DNA of 64,000 nt from Bacillota bacterium. Lineage in GTDB: Bacteria; Bacillota; UBA4882; UBA8346. Position 1 is the first letter of the stretch, and the number at the start of each line of letters is the position of its first letter. Positions 43,554 to 51,873 of the stretch are shown piece by piece. The position numbers and the translations under genes were made by a program. The stretch covers positions 20,037 to 84,036 of the forward strand of contig JAEZJK010000075.1 in assembly GCA_023415835.1 (NCBI GenBank), given 5' to 3'. Under the pieces are notes generated by a model. The model ran no database searches and was not told the origin of the DNA. It saw only the letters and a program-made list of their open reading frames with translations.

Positions 43554-44131
43554 ACGGGAATTCCCAAGCAAAACAACCCGCTGCCAGGCCAGGTTTATTA
43601 ATAATTCTGGCGCTTGTTTTAGCGGGCGCGTTATATTGGAGTTTCTTTATGCAACCAAAATTGGCGCCGCTCGCCCCAACGCCTCCGGCGACAACCGTTA
43701 AACCTTTGACAAATACTAATAATATTTGGGATCAACCGGAAACGCAGAATTTGAAGCTTAATACGGAGCCGGTTTCGAAGCGGGACGTTTTTTTACCCCC
43801 GCCATCGGTAATAGCATCCCGGAGAAACAAAGATAATGATGTAAATTTATCAAACAAACCGGTCTGGAATGAGCCGGCGTTGGTCAAACCTAGCCAAGGG
43901 ATTTCCAATGTAAAAGAAGAAAACCCGGAAAAACCGATCTTAAAAGGGATAGTGGGCACAGCCAGCGCTCAGGTAGTTATCGTCAGACATCAAAATAAAT
44001 CATACTTGTTGAAATTGGGGGAAATCTTGCCTGGGACGGAATATCGGGTGACGGAGATTAACAGTAGCGAGGTAGTTTTACTCTCCCCGAAAGGCCGTTT
44101 AAAACTGGACAAGAAAGAGAGGGACAAATAA
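43550..44131 (+). CDS. pilP: Type IV pilus assembly protein PilP
   Basis: 193 residues. An N-terminal transmembrane or signal segment (about 15-35) replaces the lipoprotein signal of proteobacterial PilP. A Pro/Asn-rich linker leads to a C-terminal beta-domain (about 125-190: PILKGIVGTASAQVVIV). It is expected to link PilN/PilO to the secretin encoded next. Confidence 0.83.
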   Translation: MNGNSQAKQPAARPGLLIILALVLAGALYWSFFMQPKLAPLAPTPPATTVKPLTNTNNIWDQPETQNLKLNTEPVSKRDVFLPPPSVIASRRNKDNDVNLSNKPVWNEPALVKPSQGISNVKEENPEKPILKGIVGTASAQVVIVRHQNKSYLLKLGEILPGTEYRVTEINSSEVVLLSPKGRLKLDKKERDK

Positions 44132-46023
44132 TGGGAACAATAAAAAAACTAATACCTATCAAATTGGTTTTAATATTGAGTATACTTTCGCTTTTTATTT
44201 CCTATCCCGCCCAGGCTGAAGAAGTTAAGACGGAGATCATTTCAAACTTTGAAGTATTTGACGCCGATATCCGGGACGTCTTCCGTTCCCTGGCGGAACT
44301 CGGCGGGATTAATATTTTAATGGATCCACAAGTTAAGGGAGATGTATCGATCAAACTCAAGCATGGGCTGATGATTAAGGAAGCGATCGAGTTGCTGTCC
44401 CAGACGTATGGCTACTCTTTTCGCTGGATTAACCAGACCAGGACGGTTATCATTGGAAATGAAAAAACGTTCAGTAACTTTGAGAGTAGAGAGACAAAAA
44501 TCTATCATCTGAATTATGCCGCGCCCGAACAAGTTAAAAACGCCTTAAAAATAATCATTGCCGAAGATAAAATCGGGATCGATTCCCGGACCAATCAACT
44601 TACGATCAAAGCCAGTATTTTGGAGCATCAAAATATTGCGGAGATTGTTGCACGGCTTGATCGGGAGATGCCTCAGTTGAACATTGAAGCCCGGATGGAA
44701 GAGTTCAGCACTTCGGCAACTAAAAAATTGGGGTTGTCTTGGGAATTTGGACAGATTCAGTCCAGTCAAAAATTTAAATTAGAGACTTTTGCTACAATCA
44801 ACGCTATGGAAACAAATAACGAGGCCCGTCTTTTAGCTAATCCGAATATTTCAATCACTGATAGCCAGGAGGGAAGAATTTTAATCGGGGATAAATTTCC
44901 GATTATTACAACCAACCGTTCTTCGACAGGAATTGAGTATACCGTTACTTATTTAGAGATCGGCACCAAGCTATACGTCACTCCCCGGATAAATGAAGAT
45001 AATATCGTTACCGTAGCGGTCAAAGCAGAAGTAAGTACAATTAAGGAATGGCGAACAACCGGAGAAGGGGATAGTATTCCATTGATTACCACCAGGGAAG
45101 CTAGTTCAGTGGTTAGATTGCGTGATGGTGAGACCTTTGCCCTTTCTGGTTTACATAAAGAGGTGAGTACCGTTACCACTTCCGGCATACCGGGACTATC
45201 AAAAGTCCCATTGATAGGAAGGCTTTTTGGAACTAAAAATACCGACCCAAATGAAAAAACTGAAGTGGTTATTTTTATAACACCGCATATTATCCGTTTA
45301 AAAAATGAGGAAACCCAACCTAATGTTCTGACAATCGGTAAACAGCAGCAACCGGAACAGGAAACTCCGGCTCCAAAGACAACGAACATGGTGCCGCCTG
45401 TTTCAGTCGTTACAACTCCTACAGTCAAGGGAGAAACGGTTCCAAAAGGGACAACAAGTAAAGAAACGATTAAAAGTAACCCCGAAAAAACTCCGATAGA
45501 TGAACCACAAAAGGTAAAACCTGAAACCAATAAAACAGTCCCGGTTCAGACTGTGGCGGTTGAAGCAGAAATACCGGTTGAAGAAAAAGAGCTGCCGGAT
45601 CTAACAAAACTTTCGAAAGCAGTAGATTCTACCATTAAAGAAGCAACCCCGCCGGTTTCAAACCCGGCTCCGGTCAAACTGGTTGAAGCTGTTAAGGTGA
45701 AGATCAAAGCAAAAGCGAGTGAGACAGTTACTAGCCTCGCTAAAAAGTATGGGATCGATAAAGAGAGTATTTTAACTGAAAACAAATTGAAACCAGGTAC
45801 GGATAATATAGCTGTAGGTACTGACCTAGTCCTGCTAATCCCCAAAAACCATTTTTACGAGCTCAAACCGAAAGAAACCTTATGGCGGATAGCTAAACGG
45901 TATGGCACTACAGTCGAGTTATTAATGGAGATCAACAATATTACCGATCACACTAAGGTTGAAAAGGGGCAGGCTATTATATTACCCGTAGCTATTGATA
46001 AGATTGCTAATAATAAGTTTTGA
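44131..46023 (+). CDS. pilQ: Type IV pilus secretin PilQ with C-terminal LysM domains
   Basis: Outer-membrane secretin channel for the pilus, 630 residues. Signal peptide (to about 30), STN/N0 domain (about 40-110), N1 domain (about 125-185), secretin core (about 190-390; VPLIGRLFG and VVIFITPHII), then a Pro/Thr/Lys-rich linker (about 395-515) and two LysM modules (about 522-570 and 574-622: KETLWRIAKRYGTTVELLMEI split at the turn). No AMIN domain is seen. LysM binds peptidoglycan, so it may replace AMIN as the wall anchor. Secretin presence is strong evidence for an outer membrane. Overlaps pilP by one base. Confidence 0.93.
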   Translation: MGTIKKLIPIKLVLILSILSLFISYPAQAEEVKTEIISNFEVFDADIRDVFRSLAELGGINILMDPQVKGDVSIKLKHGLMIKEAIELLSQTYGYSFRWINQTRTVIIGNEKTFSNFESRETKIYHLNYAAPEQVKNALKIIIAEDKIGIDSRTNQLTIKASILEHQNIAEIVARLDREMPQLNIEARMEEFSTSATKKLGLSWEFGQIQSSQKFKLETFATINAMETNNEARLLANPNISITDSQEGRILIGDKFPIITTNRSSTGIEYTVTYLEIGTKLYVTPRINEDNIVTVAVKAEVSTIKEWRTTGEGDSIPLITTREASSVVRLRDGETFALSGLHKEVSTVTTSGIPGLSKVPLIGRLFGTKNTDPNEKTEVVIFITPHIIRLKNEETQPNVLTIGKQQQPEQETPAPKTTNMVPPVSVVTTPTVKGETVPKGTTSKETIKSNPEKTPIDEPQKVKPETNKTVPVQTVAVEAEIPVEEKELPDLTKLSKAVDSTIKEATPPVSNPAPVKLVEAVKVKIKAKASETVTSLAKKYGIDKESILTENKLKPGTDNIAVGTDLVLLIPKNHFYELKPKETLWRIAKRYGTTVELLMEINNITDHTKVEKGQAIILPVAIDKIANNKF

Positions 46024-46026
46024 CGG

Positions 46027-46071
46027 CCACGGATGAATACAGGTTAGGCTGATGCCGCAGAGACCACAGAT
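46027..46071. repeat. 9-nt phased repeat after pilQ
   Basis: CCACGGATG, AATACAGGT, TAGGCTGAT, GCCGCAGAG, ACCACAGAT in register, from 3 nt after the stop codon. The words match those after the PBP gene at 21390. Confidence 0.55.
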
Positions 46072-46121
46072 GATTTGAATAATATGATTGACGCCGATGA
46101 ATTCAAGCAATTGAATTGTTT

Positions 46122-46157
46122 AGGGAGACTTTGATTTTTCAAGGTCTCCCTCTTTTT
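46122..46157 (+). terminator. Terminator of the pilus operon
   Basis: 13-bp stem (AGGGAGACTTTGA / TCAAGGTCTCCCT, one G-U pair), 4-nt loop and TCTTTTT. Lies between pilQ and the convergent lipoprotein gene. Confidence 0.88.
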
Positions 46158-46164
46158 AGGCATA

Positions 46165-46626
46165 TTATCTCCTCGGAATACTTTTGATCCGTCTCAAATC
46201 GTCCCGGAGTTTATTAACGTCCCTTACAACCGCCGGGTGATTTCTAGATTTGACGTTTGCCTGGAGTTTGGCATAAGTCGCATCGAAGGCGGCAATATTT
46301 TTTAAGGATTTGCCTCTGTGCGACGAAGGGCGGTAACGGGTCATATCCGTCCCGAGTAAGTTAGTCTCTCGGTTACAAATCGGCCAGTTCCTCTTTTTGG
46401 CTGCTGATTCAATCCGGTTGAGACGATTATAAAGATGTTTCTCAGTTATGGCGGTAGTACCGGGAATGTTTTTGGTCGGTACCGGGCTAGTTTTTGGAGT
46501 TGGACTGGTTACCCGGGGCCGGACCGGGGCAGGACGGGTCTGATTACCGGTAAACCAGTTACAACCGGTAATGGCGACGATTAAAACTAACAACCAGACT
46601 CCTAAGAGCATTTTTTTAAAGTTCAT
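46165..46626 (-). CDS. Small lipoprotein of unknown function
   Basis: 153 residues. Signal peptide with lipobox AITGC (Cys about residue 22), a Pro/Arg/Thr-rich linker (about 28-55), then a basic helical domain with several Arg and Lys residues and two paired helices (ESAAKKRNWPICNRETNLLG, then KLQANVKSRNHPAVVRDVNK). No family recognised. Start supported by GGAGG. Convergent with the pilus operon and separated from it by the terminator. Could be a periplasmic or outer-membrane-anchored helical protein. Confidence 0.7.
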   Translation of the reverse strand: MNFKKMLLGVWLLVLIVAITGCNWFTGNQTRPAPVRPRVTSPTPKTSPVPTKNIPGTTAITEKHLYNRLNRIESAAKKRNWPICNRETNLLGTDMTRYRPSSHRGKSLKNIAAFDATYAKLQANVKSRNHPAVVRDVNKLRDDLRRIKSIPRR

Positions 46627-46797
46627 TATTATACCTCCTCGTTACTTTAGGGTTGGATGGAGGCAAGTTTTTTAAACATTAATAGGTGGTAAAATCTTTT
46701 GGTAAAGATGGAAAGGATATAAACTTTACCAGGAAAAATGTAAGTTTAGGACATGATTCCATATAGCTTAGGTTTTATTATACTGTATACGGGGAAT

Positions 46798-46856
46798 GAA
46801 AGTTTGGAGTTTGAAAATTGGATAATTTTCTATTTCACTCTTCATACTTTGGATAA
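46798..46856. repeat. 7-nt phased tract with inverted second half
   Basis: GAAAGTT, TGGAGTT, TGAAAAT from 46798, a hairpin GAAAATTggatAATTTTC (46813-46830), then ATTTCAC, TCTTCAT, ACTTTGG, the complementary type. Lies 5' of both flanking genes. The surrounding gap (46627-46875) holds no gene. Confidence 0.5.
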
Positions 46857-46875
46857 TAAAAGAGAGGTGTAAATT

Positions 46876-47784
46876 ATGACCACTGGTAGCAGCGAATTCG
46901 AATTGACGATCGGCAATTTACCTTCGAAAGTTATTGGCCATGAAGAGGCTTTAATAAATATACCAACTAGGGCAAACAGGTTTCGTCCAGTGCTATCCGT
47001 AAAAAAGGTCTCAAAGTCTTTTTCGGTAGCCGGAGGAAAAGTTCAAGCCATTAAAGATATCGATCTATATATAAACCCAGGTGAGTTGGTTTCCTTGGTT
47101 GGTCCATCCGGCTGCGGTAAGAGCACTTTGTTGAATATAATCGCTGATTTGGAAAAGCCGGATTATGGTGAGGTTGAAGGTAGTTATAAAGGTAAAAATA
47201 AGTCTCCCAATTTACCGGAACGATTGCTGATCTTCCAGGAAGCATCGCTCTTTCCTTGGTTAACGGTATATGATAATGTGGCATACGGATTGAAGATTCG
47301 TAATTTTAGCAAAGAAAAATGCCAAGAAATGGTCGGCCAATATTTAGCTTTAGTTCAACTAAGCCAGTTTAAGGAGGCATGTATTCATCAGTTATCGGGA
47401 GGGATGAAACAACGGGTTGCCTTGGCCCGGGCATTAGTGCTCGAACCGGAATTGTTATTGATGGATGAGCCTTTTACTGCGTTAGACGTTCAAACTCGGC
47501 AGGATATGTACAGACTTCTGTTAAAAATCCGTGAGGAAATCGGGATTACTATTTTATTTATAACTCATAATGTAGAAGAGGCTTTATTACTAAGTAATCG
47601 GGTTTTAGTGATGCGATCTCGGCCAGGCCAGATAAAAAGGGAGTTCCCAGTAAACGTTGGTTACCCCCGTGCTATGGAACAGATTGTACTAAAGCAGCTT
47701 CGCCTAGAGATTGTCAAGGAATTCATGGAGTCTGGCGAAGTAGGGGATATCCAGGGAGGGCCTCTCCATGAACAAGTTTATTAG
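46876..47784 (+). CDS. ABC transporter ATPase, importer 3 (NrtD/SsuB family)
   Basis: 302-residue ATPase, longer than its two paralogues because of an N-terminal extension of about 45 residues without a recognised domain. Walker A GPSGCGKST, Q-loop LIFQEASLFPW, signature LSGGMKQRV, Walker B LLLMDEPFTALD and ITHNVEEA are intact. Start supported by AGAGAGGTG. The permease gene overlaps it by 17 nt, but no binding protein gene is adjacent. Substrate unknown; nitrate/sulfonate/taurine-type by family. Confidence 0.88.
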   Translation: MTTGSSEFELTIGNLPSKVIGHEEALINIPTRANRFRPVLSVKKVSKSFSVAGGKVQAIKDIDLYINPGELVSLVGPSGCGKSTLLNIIADLEKPDYGEVEGSYKGKNKSPNLPERLLIFQEASLFPWLTVYDNVAYGLKIRNFSKEKCQEMVGQYLALVQLSQFKEACIHQLSGGMKQRVALARALVLEPELLLMDEPFTALDVQTRQDMYRLLLKIREEIGITILFITHNVEEALLLSNRVLVMRSRPGQIKREFPVNVGYPRAMEQIVLKQLRLEIVKEFMESGEVGDIQGGPLHEQVY

Positions 47785-48526
47785 GAAGTTGTTATTTTAT
47801 GTAGGAATGGCCTGTATATGGTCGTTTGTGGCCGACCTTAAAATTTGGCCTGAATACATGTTGCCATCGCCATGGGGGGTATTGAAAAGTTTTGCGGCGG
47901 GGATTAAAGATTATACTTTCATAATAGGCACATTGGTGAGCTTAAAAAGGATACTAATCGGTTACGGTATTTCGGTCTTTTTCGGGATGCTGTTGGGATT
48001 CGCGATTGGACGGTTCAAAATGCTTGATGAGACAGTAGGTTCATTGATTGTCGGTTTGCAAACCCTGCCTAGTGTATGTTGGCTGCCATTATCAATCCTA
48101 TGGTTCGGTTTAAATGAAAAGGCGATTATTTTCGTTGTCATAATGGGAGCTTTGTTGTCCATTACTATATCTACCGATAGCGGCGTTAAAAATATCCCGC
48201 CGATTTACATCCGGGCCGGAAAAAATATGGGAGCCAGCGGAATTACCCTTTTAAGCACGGTACTGTTTCCGGCTGCCTTACCATCGATTATCGCAGGGTT
48301 GAAGCAGGGCTGGTCTTTCGCCTGGCGGTCGTTAATGGCCGGAGAATTACTCTATGTTAGCCTCGGACTTGGCCAATTATTGATGATGGGCCGGGAATTA
48401 AATGATATGAACCGGGTAATTGCGGTAATGTTGGTTTTAATTTTTATCGGAGTAACATTTGACCGGTTGATCTTTGCCAATGCGGAAGCGGCTATAAGAG
48501 AACGTTGGGGCCTAAGTAAAAACTAA
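47768..48526 (+). CDS. ABC transporter permease, importer 3
   Basis: 252-residue SsuC/NrtB-type permease, about six helices, with the coupling loop AGKNMGASGITLLSTVLFPAAL split near its middle. Overlaps the ATPase gene. With no binding protein next to it, it may use one encoded elsewhere. Followed by a terminator-like repeat at 48613. Confidence 0.87.
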   Translation: MNKFIRKLLFYVGMACIWSFVADLKIWPEYMLPSPWGVLKSFAAGIKDYTFIIGTLVSLKRILIGYGISVFFGMLLGFAIGRFKMLDETVGSLIVGLQTLPSVCWLPLSILWFGLNEKAIIFVVIMGALLSITISTDSGVKNIPPIYIRAGKNMGASGITLLSTVLFPAALPSIIAGLKQGWSFAWRSLMAGELLYVSLGLGQLLMMGRELNDMNRVIAVMLVLIFIGVTFDRLIFANAEAAIRERWGLSKN

Positions 48527-48602
48527 AGCGGGGTTAGGCTGTTGAAGCTATAGCAATATGTCTATGAAAAGTCCTCCCTTTTTGGTAATTTTCCACAACC
48601 GG

Positions 48603-48670
48603 AATAATATGCGCCTAGGAAATATCAATCTAGGCTTTTTTCCTAAACAATATGATAATAAAATTGTTAA
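48603..48670. repeat. Direct repeat copy A, containing a terminator hairpin
   Basis: GCCTAG / CTAGGC stem (48613-48635) followed by six T, then ACAATATGATAATAAA and TTGT. Near-identical to copy B 300 nt downstream. Confidence 0.7.
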
Positions 48671-48780
48671 AACAGAAGTATTAGAACAAATTATTTATAG
48701 TCCTATATCGGCAAAGGCACAGCGTTTCCCGTCGGTTTCCACATTTCAATTGGTAAATCGACTTTCTTCCTTATTTTTTC

Positions 48781-48808
48781 GGCTCCCGTAAGGGAGTCCT
48801 TTTTTTGT
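48781..48808 (+). terminator. Rho-independent terminator
   Basis: GGCTCCC-gtaa-GGGAGTCC stem (one bulge) followed by seven T. Confidence 0.7.
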
Positions 48809-48902
48809 TTTTAAATCGTAGGTTTTTGTCACAATCGATAGCCAGTTAACGGGGAAGTCTAGGAAAAGCCATCCAAATTTACATCTATTTACAGTTTGTA
48901 AA

Positions 48903-48966
48903 AATAATGTCTAGAAAATATCAGACTAGGCTTTTTCCATTTACAATATGATAATAAATTTGTAAC
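48903..48966. repeat. Direct repeat copy B, containing a terminator hairpin
   Basis: GTCTAG / CTAGGC stem (48909-48931) followed by five T, then ACAATATGATAATAAA and TTGT. Same order and spacing as copy A. Confidence 0.7.
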
Positions 48967-49056
48967 GCAATCAAACATTTCAGTTTTAGCCTCAAATTAC
49001 AATAGGCTAAAGTAGTTTTGGGAGAGAAAGGGGGTAAAGCTTACCAGATTTGATTG

Positions 49057-49152
49057 GGATCGAGCCCGTCAATCCGGCAGATGTACCTGTTTCGAAACCT
49101 GAAAAGAACCAGCTCCATAATTTAAGGATTGGCGGAAGGTAGTGCTTGATCC
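49057..49152 (+). ncRNA. Structured leader RNA upstream of the porin gene (candidate)
   Basis: Two nested stems: outer GGATCGAG (49057-49064) with CTTGATCC (49145-49152), and inner CCGTCAATCC (49066-49075) with GGATTGGCGG (49126-49135). They are separated by one base on the left and nine (AAGGTAGTG) on the right, giving an asymmetric internal loop, and the apical loop is 50 nt long. It ends about 40 nt before the porin start. It matches no riboswitch class known to me. Confidence 0.5.
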
Positions 49153-49193
49153 GGGAAAGGCCATTTTTAAAATAAGAGGAGGAAGCTTATTTA

Positions 49194-50246
49194 ATGAAAA
49201 AGTTACTAGTACTTGCATTAACAGTTATGTTAACCTTATCGTTAACCGTCGTAGCCTCTGCCGCTACCTTTGATCCGTATGTAGGCGGCCGGGTACAGTT
49301 GAATTTTATCAGTGACGACAATGACAACAATGATTTGATGAATTATGAGAGATCCGGTTTGAAGTTGAAGATTCAAGGGACGCTTAAGGATGAAGAGACC
49401 GGTACTTGGGGAACCATCGGAGTTGTGGCTTCCGGTTGGCCCGATAATGCAACAGTTGTGCTCGGTCCCGATACTGATGGAGATGACGAGCCTGAATTAA
49501 TCACCTTGCAAACTGCAGTGTCCGGTCCGCACTATGATTTTGGTATTAAAAATATTGGCGGTTCCAATCTCAGTATCTGGTTTACCAACTGGGAAAATGA
49601 AAACATGAAACGTGGTCAACCGCAAGTTTATAACATTCTTCCTAACCAATATCATGATGATCCCATGTTCAATCAAACGCTTACTTATGGTTTAGGTTTC
49701 GATTATGTTACCGACAGTGTAAAAGTTAATATCGGTTATAATCCTAATGATAATGAATACGATAGTAACATGATGATTGCAGCTGCCACCTTCAACTTTG
49801 ACGGCGGCGATGTTCATGTTGGCACTAAGGATGATGGTAATACATCTGAAATTAATGTTGGCGGATCATTCAAACTTGGCTTTGGAACCATCAAGCTCGA
49901 CTACGTTGCAGAGGATAGCGAAGCTAACGATGATGGCGACATTATCCAAGCAGCCGTATTCTTTGAGGATTTAGGGTTTGATGTAACCATTATTGCGGAT
50001 AATCAATACAAATACGAAACCAATGGTGGCATGGGTTACCAGATTCGCTACACCGGTATTGAAAAAGTCACTTTCGGTTACAGGGCGATGGAAGCCGACA
50101 AAGAAGCCGATGATGAAGATAATTTTACCGATTTGTTTGTAGGTTATAAGTTTGGTATCTTTGAAACCAGAATTGGTATGGGCACCGAAGGCGAAGCCGA
50201 CAATAACGACTTTGTATATCTCAGTGCATACGCCAGTTTGTGGTAA
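49194..50246 (+). CDS. Porin-like outer-membrane beta-barrel protein
   Basis: 350 residues. Signal peptide with cleavage after VVASA. The mature part is a run of amphipathic beta-strands with Asp/Asn-rich turns (DDNDNNDLMNY, EDSEANDDGD) and no Cys, and it ends in an aromatic strand YLSAYASLW, the typical recognition signal for outer-membrane barrel assembly. Acidic loops suggest a cation-binding or general diffusion porin. Strong AGGAGGAAG ribosome binding site, structured leader and own terminator suggest an abundant protein. No close named family was recognised. Confidence 0.8.
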   Translation: MKKLLVLALTVMLTLSLTVVASAATFDPYVGGRVQLNFISDDNDNNDLMNYERSGLKLKIQGTLKDEETGTWGTIGVVASGWPDNATVVLGPDTDGDDEPELITLQTAVSGPHYDFGIKNIGGSNLSIWFTNWENENMKRGQPQVYNILPNQYHDDPMFNQTLTYGLGFDYVTDSVKVNIGYNPNDNEYDSNMMIAAATFNFDGGDVHVGTKDDGNTSEINVGGSFKLGFGTIKLDYVAEDSEANDDGDIIQAAVFFEDLGFDVTIIADNQYKYETNGGMGYQIRYTGIEKVTFGYRAMEADKEADDEDNFTDLFVGYKFGIFETRIGMGTEGEADNNDFVYLSAYASLW

Positions 50247-50270
50247 GATTGTTTACCTAATGTTACCCCA

Positions 50271-50300
50271 AGAGCTGTCTCGCAAGAGACGGCTCTTTTT
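50271..50300 (+). terminator. Terminator of the porin gene
   Basis: 11-bp stem AGAGCTGTCTC / GAGACGGCTCT (one G-U pair), GCAA tetraloop, T-run. Confidence 0.9.
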
Positions 50301-50399
50301 AGATTGCAGGGCTGCATCAGCTAATCCAAGTGAATCTATGACCTTTAAAAAAAGTATTAAAACATAAATCGAAGCGGATTTAGTAACGGGAGGTTAGTA

Positions 50400-51638
50400 A
50401 TGATGAAAGTAAAGTTTTCATTTTTTTTATTGTCACTATTACTGTTCGCTTTAGTTCCGGTGATAATGGCTGATACTAACGCTCAAGAAAATAATGTAGT
50501 AATAAGAAACGTCCCCAAAATTGCTTTCGTTTCAAAAAGGGACAGTAATTTTGAAGTTTATACCATTAACGAGGACGGGACAGATTTAAAAAGGCTTACC
50601 AATAGTAAGGATGACGACTTAAAACCGCAATGGTCACCTGATGGTACCAAGATTCTTTACCTTTCTAAAAATGGCGGCAAATACGCACTCCGGGTAATGA
50701 ATAGTGACGGCAGCGGTCAGGCCAAGCTAGCCAATGATTGCGTCATCGATTACCCGCCTTCATGGTCACCGGATGGCGCTAAAATTCTTTTCGTGGCCAA
50801 AGCAAAGTCAAAAAATGCGATTTTTACTATTGACGCGGATGGCGGCAATCTGATCCGTTTAACTGAGATTGATACAGACGGCGCTTATCCGTTATGGTCT
50901 CCCGACGGTTCCAAAGTTCTTTTCCGGCAAAGATACCGCAGTGATACATATATCTATACGATCAATCCGGATGGAACGGGACGTTTGAAACTCACTAGGG
51001 AGAAAGGGGACTATTTGACATTCACCTGGTCGCCGGACGGCCGTAAGATTGCTTATATTTCGTTTAACAGCAAACTTTGGGGTAATTATAATAAGATTTA
51101 TACTATAGATGCCGACGGCGGTAATAATCTGGAAATCATTAATTGCAGTAAAAAATCGGAAGATATCAATTATTATGATGAATTAAACTGGTCACCCGAC
51201 GGAACCACGCTAGCCTTTAATAAAGTGGCCGAGGCCGAAGTCCACATGAGTGAAAATGGATCGATGTCATTCACATATATTTACGGAACTTATATCGTAG
51301 GTTCGAATGGTGACAGCCGTGAACAACTGTTGGGAAAAACAGGCGCGGAAAGGGTCCTTCCCGGATGGGCCCCTGATTCTTCCAAGTTAGCATTTCTTTA
51401 TAACTCAAAGCTGACATTCTTAAATATGAAAAATAAAGTCGAAGACGCGATCAAAGTGGATGTTGCAATTCCGCTCAGTCACGTAAGATGGTCGCCGGGT
51501 GGAACTAAACTAATCTTTGCGGGTAAGAGTAGTTCATTTCAAAAATCAGCCCTTTATCTTGTAACGCTGGATGGAAAGGTAACCGTATTATCCGAAGCTA
51601 ACGATTACGATCCGGTTTGGTCGCCTGTTGGTAAATAA
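50400..51638 (+). CDS. Secreted TolB-like PD40 beta-propeller protein
   Basis: 412 residues. Signal peptide (about 1-25), then seven or so PD40 repeats with the hallmark WSPDGTKI (also WSPDGAKI, WSPDGSKV, WSPDGRKI, WSPDGTTL, WAPDSSKL, WSPGGTKL). It forms a six- to eight-bladed propeller in the periplasm. Similar to TolB's propeller but lacking TolB's N-terminal domain, so a TolB role cannot be assumed. The GGGAGG site supports the start; ATG 50403 is also possible. Followed by its own terminator. Confidence 0.85.
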   Translation: MMKVKFSFFLLSLLLFALVPVIMADTNAQENNVVIRNVPKIAFVSKRDSNFEVYTINEDGTDLKRLTNSKDDDLKPQWSPDGTKILYLSKNGGKYALRVMNSDGSGQAKLANDCVIDYPPSWSPDGAKILFVAKAKSKNAIFTIDADGGNLIRLTEIDTDGAYPLWSPDGSKVLFRQRYRSDTYIYTINPDGTGRLKLTREKGDYLTFTWSPDGRKIAYISFNSKLWGNYNKIYTIDADGGNNLEIINCSKKSEDINYYDELNWSPDGTTLAFNKVAEAEVHMSENGSMSFTYIYGTYIVGSNGDSREQLLGKTGAERVLPGWAPDSSKLAFLYNSKLTFLNMKNKVEDAIKVDVAIPLSHVRWSPGGTKLIFAGKSSSFQKSALYLVTLDGKVTVLSEANDYDPVWSPVGK

Positions 51639-51658
51639 TAAATTGATATAAATGACTA

Positions 51659-51687
51659 AAAAGGAGCTATCGTTCAGCTTCTTTTTT
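51659..51687 (+). terminator. Terminator after the PD40 gene
   Basis: AAAAGGAGCT / AGCTTCTTTT stem (10 pairs with one G-U), 7-nt loop, T-run. Confidence 0.8.
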
Positions 51688-51740
51688 ATAGCGACGCTAA
51701 AGATAATTATAATGTATTCATAATACATCTTTTATTTCAC

Positions 51741-51769
51741 TTGACATTTAATGGTTAAACGCATAAAAT
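51741..51769 (+). promoter_or_regulatory. Sigma-A promoter of gdhA
   Basis: TTGACA (51741-51746), 17-nt spacer, TAAAAT (51764-51769); about 100 nt before the start codon. Confidence 0.8.
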
Positions 51770-51873
51770 CGAAATGCAAAAATTTATTTTACGATTACAA
51801 AAAATTGAATTTTTTAAAATCCTTGATAGCGTAAGCTACCGGATTAAATATTACGAAGGGCGGTAGAGATTTA

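Larger units (their letters stand above)
48527..49193. other. Gene-free region with duplicated terminator elements and a structured leader
   Basis: 667 nt between the permease and the porin. Contains two copies of a terminator-bearing repeat (48603-48670, 48903-48966), a terminator (48781-48808), an 8-bp inverted repeat TTTAGCCT / AGGCTAAA (48985-49011) and the structured porin leader (49057-49152). A 77-codon frame at 48558-48791 crosses the first repeat and was not called. Confidence 0.6.

Noticed and set aside
46165..46626. PilY or pilotin role for the small lipoprotein next to pilQ.
   Set aside because: It is on the opposite strand beyond a strong terminator and shows no TPR or PilF-like motif, so the link is only proximity.
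49050..49170. Signal recognition particle RNA or a known riboswitch before the porin, because of GGAAGGTAGTG.
   Set aside because: The conserved SRP domain IV core (GGTCAGGTCC-GGAAGG-GAGCA) is not present, and no cobalamin, glycine, SAM or Mn riboswitch core fits.
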